The position numbers and the translations under genes were made by a program. This document shows, piece after piece, positions 1 to 6,454 of a DNA stretch of 10,490 bases. Where the stretch lies: the NCBI GenBank assembly GCA_014729945.1, contig WJJC01000220.1, positions 1 through 10,490 on the forward strand. The letters run 5' to 3'. The DNA is from Candidatus Bathyarchaeota archaeon (lineage in GTDB: Archaea > Thermoproteota > Bathyarchaeia > TCS64). The notes under the pieces are model-generated. The model was not told the origin of the DNA and did not search any database. It saw only the letters and a list, made by a program, of their open reading frames with translations. Positions within the stretch are counted from its first letter, which is position 1. Every line of letters starts with the position of its first letter.

Positions 1-15
1 GAATGGGGATTGATA

Positions 16-1026
16 TTAGTATCCCTTTTCAGGGTCACAGACATGTTTCAAGGGCTCATCATTCACATAGCGTTCAAGATTCATGCAGAAGATGTCCATG
101 ACTCGGTCACCAATGTATGGGCTACTATGACTATCATGTGGCACAAGTAATACATTGTCCATGTCCCATAACGGGTTATCCTTTGGTAATGGCTCCACCT
201 CAAGGGCGTCCAGATAGGCACCCGCTATCCAGTCTTCTTTTAGAGCCTTTATCAACGCTTTTTCACGGGCAACGGCGCCCCTTCCGATGTTAATATAGTA
301 AGTTTTATTCTTCATAGCTTTGAACTCAGGTATATCTAGCATATATTTAGTCTCAGGGGTGAGGGGGGCGGCCACAACCACATAGTCTGCTTTAGCTAAA
401 TATTCTCTAAGTTCACCTACTGGGAAAACATGATCCACGTTCTCCACTGGTTCAACTCTTCTCTTAGTTCCAATAACCTTCATATCAAAAGCCTTGCAGA
501 GTTTCGCTGTGCGCTGACCTATGTTACCGAGACCAATAATAAGAGCAGTTCTGTGGTATAATTCATCACATTTTAGCTGGTTCCATTCATGCGCTTTCTG
601 ATCAATACGCCTCTGTTTCAACCTCTTGGCATGATCCAGCATAGCAGTAATCACGCTCTCCGCTATAGGAACCGTATGAATTCCCGGGGCATTGGTTAAT
701 GTAACCGTCCCTTCCAGCACCTCCGGGGTAATATTATCACTAAAACCCGTGCTACAAAGTTGTATCCATCGAAGATTTGAAGTAAAGAATTTCTGATAAT
801 CCTTCCAGTCAAGCTCCCCATGATAATGGGTCCTATTACCCCCCTCAGCGAGCACCACTTCAAAATCTGGGTTATCTGGCACCTTATCCGGTGGGACCTC
901 AAATAACTCGATATCAGAGCTGATGGATTTTATCTGTTTAATATGTCTCTCCTGTAACCAGTTGAGATCAGATCTAGGAAACTGGTAACCCCGGGGAATA
1001 CCGCTTACAGCCACCTTTATAGTCAT
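16..1026 (-). CDS. D-2-hydroxyacid dehydrogenase, NAD(P)-dependent
   Basis: Cytosolic oxidoreductase of the D-isomer 2-hydroxyacid dehydrogenase family, which interconverts 2-oxoacids and D-2-hydroxyacids (glyoxylate, hydroxypyruvate, phenylpyruvate and similar); the exact substrate cannot be read. Numbered from an ATG at 1032 (338 residues), the Rossmann motif GLGNIG is at 167-172. The catalytic Arg-Glu-His set is visible as R251 (in NIGRGAV), E280 (in EVEPLP) and H299 (in VPHDSH). There is no C-terminal ACT domain, so it is not a full-length SerA. After the second Rossmann strand comes GTKRR (188-192) instead of the usual acidic residue, which suggests NADP(H) preference (inference). Two in-frame ATGs exist, 1032 and 1026. 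I chose 1026 because a TATA-like box centred near 1052 sits 26 bases upstream, matching leaderless spacing elsewhere in the window. It lies 37 bases after the preceding minus-strand gene. Confidence 0.9.
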   Translation of the reverse strand: MTIKVAVSGIPRGYQFPRSDLNWLQERHIKQIKSISSDIELFEVPPDKVPDNPDFEVVLAEGGNRTHYHGELDWKDYQKFFTSNLRWIQLCSTGFSDNITPEVLEGTVTLTNAPGIHTVPIAESVITAMLDHAKRLKQRRIDQKAHEWNQLKCDELYHRTALIIGLGNIGQRTAKLCKAFDMKVIGTKRRVEPVENVDHVFPVGELREYLAKADYVVVAAPLTPETKYMLDIPEFKAMKNKTYYINIGRGAVAREKALIKALKEDWIAGAYLDALEVEPLPKDNPLWDMDNVLLVPHDSHSSPYIGDRVMDIFCMNLERYVNDEPLKHVCDPEKGY

Positions 1027-1047
1027 AACCATAGCCAGTGACTAATA

Positions 1048-1055
1048 GTATAAAA
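1048..1055 (-). promoter_or_regulatory. TATA-like box for the hydroxyacid dehydrogenase
   Basis: Minus-strand TTTTATAC is centred about 26 bases before the ATG at 1026. It lies after the stop of the upstream membrane gene, so the dehydrogenase probably has its own leaderless transcript. Confidence 0.5.
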
Positions 1056-1063
1056 GAGTGAAG

Positions 1064-1543
1064 CTATGGGGCGATTCTGCCGGGTGGGGCAGCCTCAACT
1101 CTCGCCTCCTTCCATTCCAAGTAGACTTGCAGGACCTTTAAGAAAATAGTCCCGATGGAGATATAGACAAATACCCTGAGATCCATGACTATAGTACTCT
1201 GTACCCCTTGCATCGCTACCTTGAACTCTGTGTATCCCAGACTCGCAATATTACCCGCTCCAAGGAAGACGATTATCAATATCAAGGAGAACCCTGCTTG
1301 TGCCATCTTCACCAATAGAGCGATGATACTTGTGGGATCCGCGAATCCCCCCACCAGTGTTAAGACAGCAGTAGCCACCCCTATAATCATGATCTGACTA
1401 GTGAAACTATCAAGGTTGAAGCCGCTTTGCTCTATCTGGGTCATCAAGTCAGGTGGAATATATTCTGGTAGAAGATACGGTATCCCAACGAAGAGAATCA
1501 ATGTAATAACCGCAGAGATAACTGCTCCTGTCTTACTAGCCAT
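1064..1543 (-). CDS. Four-span membrane protein of unknown function
   Basis: I do not recognise this family. The 159-residue protein has four hydrophobic segments at about 5-25, 49-68, 72-98 and 122-143, numbered from the ATG at 1543. A short polar linker (26-48) lies between the first two, and the tail ends in a Pro-rich stretch (AAPPGRIAP). A GTG at 1546 directly precedes the ATG and could also start the protein. I prefer the ATG because GGAGGTG ends 7 bases before it. The upstream gene's TGA shares one base with this ATG, so the two are translationally coupled and probably make partner membrane proteins. No catalytic motif is visible. It could be a scaffold or a subunit of a complex with the product of 1543-1989. 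Confidence 0.75.
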   Translation of the reverse strand: MASKTGAVISAVITLILFVGIPYLLPEYIPPDLMTQIEQSGFNLDSFTSQIMIIGVATAVLTLVGGFADPTSIIALLVKMAQAGFSLILIIVFLGAGNIASLGYTEFKVAMQGVQSTIVMDLRVFVYISIGTIFLKVLQVYLEWKEARVEAAPPGRIAP

Positions 1544-1989
1544 CACTGAGCACCTCCCTCAATAACCATATGGTTACTAAAACTAATCAAATCGTACAAG
1601 CTCGTTACCTTAATATCGGTCTTGAACTGGAGATCACTTCTCTCGAAATAATCTTGAGCGTCTGCTAATGGCATAGTTAACTCTAGATCAACTGGGGTAA
1701 AAGATCCCGCTGGAATAATTACAGATCTGGAGTCATTAGCAACCTCTGTGCCATTAACAATCATACTCACGCTAACGTCCATAGTAGCCTCAAGGTATCC
1801 ATTATTTCGAGGGGTCAAGTTGAAAGGAATCACAACAGGGTCAGTGTTTTGGATATCTATCTCCTGTTCCCCTGATGGTAGGGCGGTTGAAAATACGCCT
1901 AACATGCTCTGCATCCCGAGTATCAACGCAATAGCTGACACAATCTGTATCACTGCTATCAGCAAGCCGAGAACCTTTGAAGACTTCAA
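1543..1989 (-). CDS. Membrane-anchored extracytoplasmic beta-domain protein, unknown function
   Basis: I do not recognise a named family. The 148-residue product has a short basic N-terminus, one hydrophobic segment at about 6-29 (signal anchor or uncleaved signal) and then a 115-residue domain. That domain has alternating polar and hydrophobic residues typical of beta strands (for example LEATMDVSVSMIV, 66-78). Three N-glycosylation sequons, N57-L-T, N79-G-T and N85-D-S, fit exposure outside the cell (inference). The layout recalls small LEA14/WHy-like or Ig-like exported domains, but I see no diagnostic motif. The start is a TTG at 1989; an in-frame TGA lies just upstream (1995-1997), and a TATA-like box at 2016-2025 predicts a transcript starting only a few bases before it. 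It is first in a two-gene operon with the four-span protein. Confidence 0.72.
   Translation of the reverse strand: MKSSKVLGLLIAVIQIVSAIALILGMQSMLGVFSTALPSGEQEIDIQNTDPVVIPFNLTPRNNGYLEATMDVSVSMIVNGTEVANDSRSVIIPAGSFTPVDLELTMPLADAQDYFERSDLQFKTDIKVTSLYDLISFSNHMVIEGGAQ
1551..1557 (-). promoter_or_regulatory. Strong ribosome binding site inside the upstream gene's end
   Basis: Minus-strand GGAGGTG lies 7 bases before the ATG at 1543 and 4 bases before the alternative GTG at 1546. Its spacing favours the ATG. This is one of the few clear Shine-Dalgarno sites here, as expected for the second gene of an operon where most first genes look leaderless. Confidence 0.7.
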
Positions 1990-2015
1990 AATTGATCAAA
2001 TACATTAACAGCTCG

Positions 2016-2025
2016 CATTATTTAA
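2016..2025 (-). promoter_or_regulatory. TATA-like box of the two-gene membrane operon
   Basis: Minus-strand TTAAATAATG is centred near 2021, about 27 bases before an expected start near 1994, just ahead of the TTG at 1989. It overlaps an inverted repeat at 2021-2037. Confidence 0.5.
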
Positions 2026-2065
2026 CTCTCAGTTAAAAAATCTAGCCTGAAACTATTATTTAACT
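2017..2065. repeat. Divergent promoter region with 11-base direct repeat and inverted repeat
   Basis: ATTATTTAACT occurs exactly at 2017-2027 and again at 2055-2065, 38 bases apart. In addition TTTAACT (2021-2027) and AGTTAAA (2031-2037) form a perfect 7-base inverted repeat with a 3-base centre. The first copy overlaps the TATA-like box of the minus-strand operon, so these are candidate regulator binding sites. The stretch is very A/T-rich, so chance occurrence is not excluded. Confidence 0.4.
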
Positions 2066-2098
2066 AATTTAATCAATAATGGAATGTTCTTTAGTAAA

Positions 2099-2108
2099 GC
2101 TTTAAAAA
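2099..2108 (+). promoter_or_regulatory. TATA-like box for the AN1 zinc-finger gene
   Basis: GCTTTAAAAA is centred near 2104, 29 bases before the ATG at 2133. An upstream in-frame ATG at 2109 would begin immediately after this box and could not be transcribed from it, which decides the start. Confidence 0.55.
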
Positions 2109-2132
2109 ATGCAACCCGACAGCCTAACTATA

Positions 2133-2882
2133 ATGGGTATTTGTTACCACTGTGGAAAAGAGATAGACCCACCTTTACGGTGTCCCCACTGTAACCTAAC
2201 CTTCTGCGAGGAACATCTACCACAGAAAACCCACAAATGTATAGCACTTTCAAATAACATCACAGGGGTTAATCCTCAACCCTTACCAAAGACCATACAC
2301 TATGTAGAACCAGAGGAAGAGCAAAGATCAACTCCACGACCCAGAACCGTTAAGACGAGGAAAACAAGTTTCCTAGGGAAGGGAATCACTAGGAGAAAAG
2401 TGGTTATCGTCGCACTAACTCTTGCCATCAGTCTAGGAAGTATCTTTATTCTTAACCAGTGGCAGCCTGAGCTTGATAAACCACCAGTAGGGCCGGTGTT
2501 TCCGATCTCCAAGGAGACGATTAAACATCAGGAATATGTGGTTTTATTGATCAACAAGGAACGAGTTAAGGAAGACCTCCCTGAGTTAACGCTGGATAAT
2601 AATACCATTGCCCAGCGTTACGCTGAAGAACTGCTCAGAACCGGCGTACTCAAGAACAATCCGGATCTACCTGCAGATATGGGTGAGAATATCATGTACT
2701 TTGAGGGAGAAGATTTCAACGTAACTACTGTATTAGATGCCTTACTGTATGATATGGTCTACGATGATGCAGATTATGACTGGGGAAACAGGGATAATAT
2801 ACTATACGAGGAATACACCCAGGTTAGCGTCGGAGTAGCATACGATGAAAACGACCTGTACCTTGTACAGGATTTCAGTTAA
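2133..2882 (+). CDS. AN1 zinc finger, transmembrane segment and CAP-like domain protein
   Basis: Three parts are visible, numbered from the ATG at 2133 (249 residues). A near-perfect AN1 zinc finger lies at about 4-36: C4-x2-C7-x9-C17-x2-C20-x4-C25-x2-H28-x5-H34-x-C36. A basic stretch (about 72-89, rich in R and K) leads into one hydrophobic span at about 90-108. A C-terminal domain of about 118 residues resembles the CAP/SCP/PR-1 superfamily: LINKERVK, the core GENIMY (184-189), then W-GNRDNIL and YTQVSVGVAY. Basic residues before the span predict the zinc finger inside and the CAP domain outside. CAP proteins usually have GHREN where this has GNRDN, and no His precedes GEN, so the classic metal-binding His pair seems absent. 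The role is unknown: perhaps a surface CAP module linked to a cytoplasmic ubiquitin- or protein-binding finger. Confidence 0.8.
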   Translation: MGICYHCGKEIDPPLRCPHCNLTFCEEHLPQKTHKCIALSNNITGVNPQPLPKTIHYVEPEEEQRSTPRPRTVKTRKTSFLGKGITRRKVVIVALTLAISLGSIFILNQWQPELDKPPVGPVFPISKETIKHQEYVVLLINKERVKEDLPELTLDNNTIAQRYAEELLRTGVLKNNPDLPADMGENIMYFEGEDFNVTTVLDALLYDMVYDDADYDWGNRDNILYEEYTQVSVGVAYDENDLYLVQDFS

Positions 2883-2902
2883 GTATCTCTAATTCATAAA
2901 AC

Positions 2903-2911
2903 CCTTAAAAC
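2903..2911 (+). promoter_or_regulatory. TATA-like box for the 38-residue membrane protein
   Basis: CCTTAAAAC is centred near 2907, 25 bases before the ATG at 2932, consistent with a leaderless transcript. This supports the small frame being a real gene. Confidence 0.45.
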
Positions 2912-2931
2912 AAACACCTATTGAAACAGTC

Positions 2932-3048
2932 ATGCAGAAACTAAAACGCGAACATAAATTCTTCATGGGTGGGTTCCTAACCGGATTCGCTTTCTACATA
3001 TCGTTATTCTTCCTTGGTTTCTATCTAAGAATAAAAGGAATAATGTAG
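2932..3048 (+). CDS. Small single-span membrane protein (38 residues)
   Basis: The frame ATG 2932 to TAG 3046-3048 encodes a 38-residue peptide. It has a basic N-terminus (MQKLKREHK), one hydrophobic, aromatic-rich segment at about 10-32 (with GGF, TGFAFY and LFFLGFY) and a basic end (RIKGIM). The charge pattern at both ends and the continuous span are typical of a small membrane protein. The TATA-like box 25 bases upstream adds support. It lies 49 bases after the AN1-CAP gene on the same strand and ends 10 bases before the convergent M42 peptidase. It could be a partner of the AN1-CAP membrane protein or an independent small regulator; no family is recognised. Confidence 0.5.
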   Translation: MQKLKREHKFFMGGFLTGFAFYISLFFLGFYLRIKGIM

Positions 3049-3058
3049 AAAAGGGAGT

Positions 3059-4153
3059 TTACTTACGGTAGACCTCTACGTTGTGCTGGAGATCAGAGTC
3101 ATCCAATGCCTGCACCGTTGCAGCTATTAGTGAACCAAGATTCTCAAGGTCTGATAAGCTGATGACCTCATTGGGACTATGCATGTACCTGTTAGGCATA
3201 CTAATCAAACCACAGATGGTGCCTCCTCTCTCCACTTGGATAGCCCAGGCATCAGTACCACTACGACTGGGTACGCCCTGTCTCTGACAAGGAATCTCAT
3301 TTTCTTCAGCCACAGACTCCATTATCTCCCATAAGGCACGGGTAAAGTTACCTCCAAGAGCCACTACAGGGCCCTTACCGAGTTCAACCCCTCCAACCTG
3401 GTTTGGTTTTACCCCTGGAGCTACGGCGTGGGTTACATCAGTGGCTATCGCCGCCCAGGGATTGATATTATATGCTGATATGGTGGCTCCTCTCAGCCCT
3501 ATCTCTTCTTGAACAGTGGCCACAAAGTGCACCTTAAGATTCTTCGGGGGATTCTCTGATAGTACGCTCATGGTCTTCACTAAACCTGCAACACAGCAGA
3601 TGTCATCAAAGGCTGGGCCAATTATTTTATCGGAGTTTCTGGGTCCCAGACTGGTTACATCAAGATACGGAGTGCATACTACACCGGCCTTGACGCCAAG
3701 CTTCTCAGCCTCTTCTTTACTATCCACTCCGAGATCAATCAACATGTCTTTAAGTTCAGGGGACTTATCTCGTTCCTCTTTATCCGTTAGATGAGCCGCT
3801 TTAACCGCTACAGTACCCACGATATAATCCTCTGACTCGTCTCCGAGCCAGACCTTCAAACGAGTACCGTAAGCTACTCGTTTATCCCATCCTCCCACCT
3901 GTTTGAAGCCCACGAAGCCATCTTTATCCACATGGGTTATCATAAAACCCAGCTGATCATAGTGGCCAGCCAGCATCACATTTCGGTCTCCATCTCCGAT
4001 AACCCCTATGACGTTTCCCATCACATCCACGGATACGGTATCACAGTATTTGCTGAACACCTCTATGATCCTTTTTCTGCGTTGTTCCTCGAAACCAGTT
4101 ACACTGGGGGCTTCCATGAAGTATTTCAGAGTCTCGTATAGTTTGAGAGTCAA
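3059..4153 (-). CDS. M42 family metallo-aminopeptidase (TET-type)
   Basis: Cytosolic zinc- or cobalt-dependent aminopeptidase of the M42 family, which in archaea forms large tetrahedral (TET) assemblies that trim peptides downstream of the proteasome. The full metal and catalytic set is visible in the 364-residue product: H64 and D66 (AGHYDQLGF), D183 in FDD, E216-E217 (TVQEEIGLRG), D239 (ATDVTHA) and H325 (HSPNEV). Length is normal for the family. The start is a TTG at 4153. It gives the usual lead of about 14 residues before APSVTGFE, and a TATA-like box at 4183-4191 predicts a transcript start about 7 bases before it. An internal ATG at 4117 would leave only a residue or so before APSVTGFE and is less likely. 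It is divergent from the DDAH-like gene and convergent with the small membrane gene. Residue preference (Leu, Asp/Glu or Lys type) cannot be read. Confidence 0.92.
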   Translation of the reverse strand: MTLKLYETLKYFMEAPSVTGFEEQRRKRIIEVFSKYCDTVSVDVMGNVIGVIGDGDRNVMLAGHYDQLGFMITHVDKDGFVGFKQVGGWDKRVAYGTRLKVWLGDESEDYIVGTVAVKAAHLTDKEERDKSPELKDMLIDLGVDSKEEAEKLGVKAGVVCTPYLDVTSLGPRNSDKIIGPAFDDICCVAGLVKTMSVLSENPPKNLKVHFVATVQEEIGLRGATISAYNINPWAAIATDVTHAVAPGVKPNQVGGVELGKGPVVALGGNFTRALWEIMESVAEENEIPCQRQGVPSRSGTDAWAIQVERGGTICGLISMPNRYMHSPNEVISLSDLENLGSLIAATVQALDDSDLQHNVEVYRK

Positions 4154-4182
4154 TTCAGATCAAATATTATACATGGTTCATT

Positions 4183-4191
4183 GAATTAAAG
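4183..4191 (-). promoter_or_regulatory. TATA-like box for the M42 peptidase
   Basis: Minus-strand CTTTAATTC is centred near 4187, about 34 bases before the TTG at 4153, implying a short leader. A second A/T-rich site at 4165-4173 (GTATAATAT) is too close to serve this start. Confidence 0.35.
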
Positions 4192-4206
4192 ATAACCTTA
4201 CAAGGG

Positions 4207-4213
4207 GTTAAAT
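4207..4213 (+). promoter_or_regulatory. TATA-like box for the DDAH-like hydrolase
   Basis: GTTAAAT is centred near 4210, about 27 bases before the ATG at 4237, which fits a leaderless transcript. The nearby ACCTTACAAGGGGT (4195-4208) has inverted CCTT/AAGG arms and lies just upstream. Confidence 0.4.
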
Positions 4214-4236
4214 CGTCTAAAATATATTGTTAGCAT

Positions 4237-4992
4237 ATGATGCCTAAACACGCCTTGGTTAGAGAACCAGGAGACAAGTATACAAGTTGCTTATCAGAAC
4301 ACCCTCTTCATCACACAGTTAGTCTGGATAAGGCTAGGGAACAGCACGCGGAATACTGTAATATCTTAGAGGAGCTGGGATTGGAGGTAATATGGGTGCC
4401 TAGAGATGACAAGCATCCCGACAGCTGCTTTGTGGAGGATAATGCAGTTGTTGAGAACGGTAAGGCGTTGATATGCAGGATGGCTAAAGAATCCAGACGC
4501 GGAGAACAGCCGGGTGTAGCGGCTGTCCTTAATGAGTATATGCCGATTAAATGGGCTGAAGCGCCGGCTACTATTGAGGGTGGAGACGTGGTGCACGCTG
4601 AAGGTAAACTCATCAGCGGCATATCCCAGAGAACAAACTATGAGGGAGTAGCCCAATTGCAGGACTGGTTAGAAGTACCTGTAGCCACTGTTTTCGACCC
4701 CACTATAATGCATCTGAAAAGCTACGTCACTTATCTGGGTGGAAACATCATGATCGCTACGGAGAAATACGCTAATCACCCCGCTCTAGAGGGATATAAC
4801 ATACTTATACCACCACCTGAGGAAGGATATGCTGCAGACACCCTCGCAGTTGGTGATACTGTGTTAATGGCCGAGGGCTATGATACGGCTCAGTTGATGG
4901 TACGCGAAGCAGGTTTTGACGTGATAAGCCTTGATGTATCAGAGATACAGAAATGTGATGGAGCGTTAACCTGTCTGAGCATCCTCTTCTAG
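4237..4992 (+). CDS. Dimethylargininase / arginine deiminase superfamily hydrolase
   Basis: Member of the guanidino-group modifying enzyme superfamily, closest by pattern to N-omega,N-omega-dimethylarginine dimethylaminohydrolase (DDAH), which turns (methyl)arginine into citrulline plus an amine. Visible signatures in the 251-residue product are the N-terminal ALVREPG, the acidic substrate-binding E67-D68 (FVEDNAV), the EGGDV motif (114-118), the catalytic His in MHLKS (H159) and the nucleophilic Cys near the C-terminus (DGALTC, C246). The size fits DDAH (about 250-280), not full arginine deiminase (about 400). True substrate could be arginine, methylarginine or another guanidine compound; sequence does not decide. 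ATG codons at 4237 and 4240 are tandem. The next gene starts 47 bases downstream but has its own TATA-like box. Confidence 0.85.
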   Translation: MMPKHALVREPGDKYTSCLSEHPLHHTVSLDKAREQHAEYCNILEELGLEVIWVPRDDKHPDSCFVEDNAVVENGKALICRMAKESRRGEQPGVAAVLNEYMPIKWAEAPATIEGGDVVHAEGKLISGISQRTNYEGVAQLQDWLEVPVATVFDPTIMHLKSYVTYLGGNIMIATEKYANHPALEGYNILIPPPEEGYAADTLAVGDTVLMAEGYDTAQLMVREAGFDVISLDVSEIQKCDGALTCLSILF

Positions 4993-5000
4993 ACCCTTAA

Positions 5001-5010
5001 GCTATTTAAA
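5001..5010 (+). promoter_or_regulatory. TATA-like box for the hemerythrin-rubredoxin gene
   Basis: GCTATTTAAA is centred near 5006, about 34 bases before the ATG at 5040, implying a leader of several bases. It shows that the gene can be transcribed separately from the DDAH-like gene. Confidence 0.45.
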
Positions 5011-5039
5011 ACACCGAATTCACGTTTTCTTGATAAAAT

Positions 5040-5768
5040 ATGGTCCAGCCAATAGGTCCTTTGATGTGGGAGCATCGACTAATTGAGAAAATAGTACCCT
5101 TGATTGAAATAGAAGTATCTAGGATTGAGGAGGGATCAGAGGTTGATCAACGTTTTATTGAATCAGCCGTGGATTTTTTCAGGGTATACGCTGATAAGAC
5201 CCATCACGGAAAAGAAGAGGATATACTTTTCAAAGATCTAGAGAAGAAGCAGATAAAAAAAGAGCACAAACGGGTAATGGATGAACTAGTCCTAGAGCAT
5301 GTAACGGCACGTTCTAAGGTATCTCGACTAGAGGATGCAAAAAATAGATGGATTGATGGAGACGAGGACGCCTTGGATGTCATAGGTCAAATGCTCATGG
5401 AACTGGCTGAATTATACCCTGATCATATTGAGAAGGAGGACAAACACTTCTTCCATCCAATAATGAAATACTTCAGCCAGAGAGAACAATCAGACATCCT
5501 CCGGAGGTTCAATGAGTTTGACCAGAATATGATTCACTGGAAATACAGGCAAGTAATGGATAAACTGGGAGGGGAGAACCACCTAACCCAGCATCGGGAG
5601 GCTGACGGAAAAAAGTACAGATGCAGTGTCTGTGGATATATATATGAACCGGAGAAAGGAGACCCTGAGAATAGTGTAGACCCCGGTACAGGTTTTAAGG
5701 AACTACCCGATATTTGGGTCTGTCCAGTCTGCTACGCCGGTAAAAACGAATTCGTGAAACTTCCTTAG
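5040..5768 (+). CDS. Hemerythrin-like domain fused to C-terminal rubredoxin
   Basis: The 242-residue cytosolic protein has two iron modules. Residues 1 to about 175 form a hemerythrin/HHE four-helix domain with likely di-iron ligands H12 (WEHRLIE), H56 and E60 (THHGKEED), H87 (LEHVTAR), H129 and E133 (PDHIEKED), plus nearby H136/H139. Residues about 191-242 form a complete rubredoxin, with C195-x2-C198-G and C228-P-x-C231 binding one iron, and the family signature YEPEKGDP, then PGTGF. HHE proteins bind O2, peroxide or NO at a di-iron site; rubredoxin carries single electrons. The fusion suggests an oxygen or reactive-oxygen/nitrogen reductase receiving electrons through its own rubredoxin domain (inference). 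It lies between a DDAH-like and a RidA gene, all on the plus strand. It is not a rubrerythrin, which has a different ferritin-like domain. Confidence 0.9.
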   Translation: MVQPIGPLMWEHRLIEKIVPLIEIEVSRIEEGSEVDQRFIESAVDFFRVYADKTHHGKEEDILFKDLEKKQIKKEHKRVMDELVLEHVTARSKVSRLEDAKNRWIDGDEDALDVIGQMLMELAELYPDHIEKEDKHFFHPIMKYFSQREQSDILRRFNEFDQNMIHWKYRQVMDKLGGENHLTQHREADGKKYRCSVCGYIYEPEKGDPENSVDPGTGFKELPDIWVCPVCYAGKNEFVKLP

Positions 5769-5772
5769 AATC

Positions 5773-5779
5773 ATTTATT
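5773..5779 (+). promoter_or_regulatory. TATA-like box for the RidA gene
   Basis: ATTTATT is centred near 5776, 28 bases before the ATG at 5804, compatible with a leaderless transcript. Confidence 0.4.
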
Positions 5780-5803
5780 CCTCTATAATGTATCTAATGG
5801 TAT

Positions 5804-6178
5804 ATGCGTAAAAGATATTATATCCGACCAGGGATGGAGAAATATCCTTTCAGCTCGGCGGTTAAGGCAGGTGACTATATCTTTGTCAGCGGAACAGCTG
5901 CGCTGGAAGACGAGCAAGGTAACAAGTTAACCACAGTGGAGGAGCAGACTCACGAGATAATGCGTCAATTCAGGGAATCATTAGATCAATACGGTGCATC
6001 GATGGATGATATAGTGAAGGTAAGTGTCTATATAGCCGAGCAAGATCAGTGGGATGACATGAACACGGTTTACAGGAGTTATTTCGGCGATAACTTGCCG
6101 GCTAGGGTAACCTGTGTAGCTGGTCTTGCTATTTCGGGTTTCCTTGTGGAGATGGATTGTATCGCCTATAAGCCTTGA
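5804..6178 (+). CDS. RidA/YjgF/YER057c/UK114 family 2-iminoacid deaminase
   Basis: Small trimeric cytosolic enzyme that hydrolyses reactive enamine/imine intermediates, released by PLP enzymes such as threonine dehydratase, to 2-oxoacids and ammonia. The 124-residue product has normal family length. Visible signatures are FSSAVKAGDYIFVSGTAAL near the N-terminus, the carboxylate-binding R101 (LPARVTC) and E116 (LVEMDCIA). The 15-residue spacing matches Arg105/Glu120 of characterised RidA. C104 sits where the family often has a Cys near the active site. It starts 35 bases after the hemerythrin-rubredoxin gene. Some RidA-like subfamilies lack deaminase activity, but the Arg is kept here. Confidence 0.9.
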   Translation: MRKRYYIRPGMEKYPFSSAVKAGDYIFVSGTAALEDEQGNKLTTVEEQTHEIMRQFRESLDQYGASMDDIVKVSVYIAEQDQWDDMNTVYRSYFGDNLPARVTCVAGLAISGFLVEMDCIAYKP

Positions 6179-6239
6179 TTTTATCCCTAATTACACACGA
6201 AATCCCCATGTGATAATTATCTCTCCCTGTTTTGGAAAT

Positions 6240-6249
6240 GTCTATATAC
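6240..6249 (+). promoter_or_regulatory. TATA-like box for the L40e gene
   Basis: GTCTATATAC-type sequence centred near 6245 lies 45 bases before the ATG at 6290, predicting a leader of about 18 bases. That leader includes the ribosome binding site at 6277-6281. Confidence 0.5.
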
Positions 6250-6276
6250 AGGGACTATGTATTCTGTCAGGCTTAC

Positions 6277-6281
6277 AGGAG
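6277..6281 (+). promoter_or_regulatory. Ribosome binding site of the L40e gene
   Basis: AGGAG lies 8 bases before the ATG at 6290. Most other genes here look leaderless, so this leadered ribosomal protein gene stands out. Confidence 0.5.
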
Positions 6282-6289
6282 AATAGAGA

Positions 6290-6454
6290 ATGTCGTTAAG
6301 AGATCCGGTTAAGATAGAGATCGCTAGGGAACACTTGATTAAGAAATCTGTTTGCAGGTCATGCGGTGCTACTAATCCTTTGAATGCTAAAAAGTGTCGT
6401 AAGTGTCATAGTAAAAACCTGAGACCCAAGCGTACTAAGGGTAAAGGTAGATAG
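6290..6454 (+). CDS. rpl40e: Large ribosomal subunit protein eL40 (L40e)
   Basis: A 54-residue basic protein with a four-Cys zinc ribbon, C22-x2-C25 and C36-x2-C39 ([10 protein letters not shown] then KKCRKCH), and a Lys/Arg-rich tail ([11 protein letters not shown]). Length and layout match the archaeal L40e protein of the 50S subunit, which in eukaryotes is made as a fusion to ubiquitin; no ubiquitin part is present here. The start ATG 6290 has a ribosome binding site 8 bases upstream. The gene is transcribed apart from RidA and converges with AlaX, with only 7 bases between the two stop codons. Confidence 0.93.
   Translation: MSLRDPVKIEIAREHLIKKSVCRSCGATNPLNAKKCRKCHSKNLRPKRTKGKGR

Noticed and set aside
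4311..4656. Two overlapping minus-strand frames of about 100 codons
   Set aside because: Both are antisense to the DDAH-like gene, whose catalytic motifs confirm the plus-strand reading.
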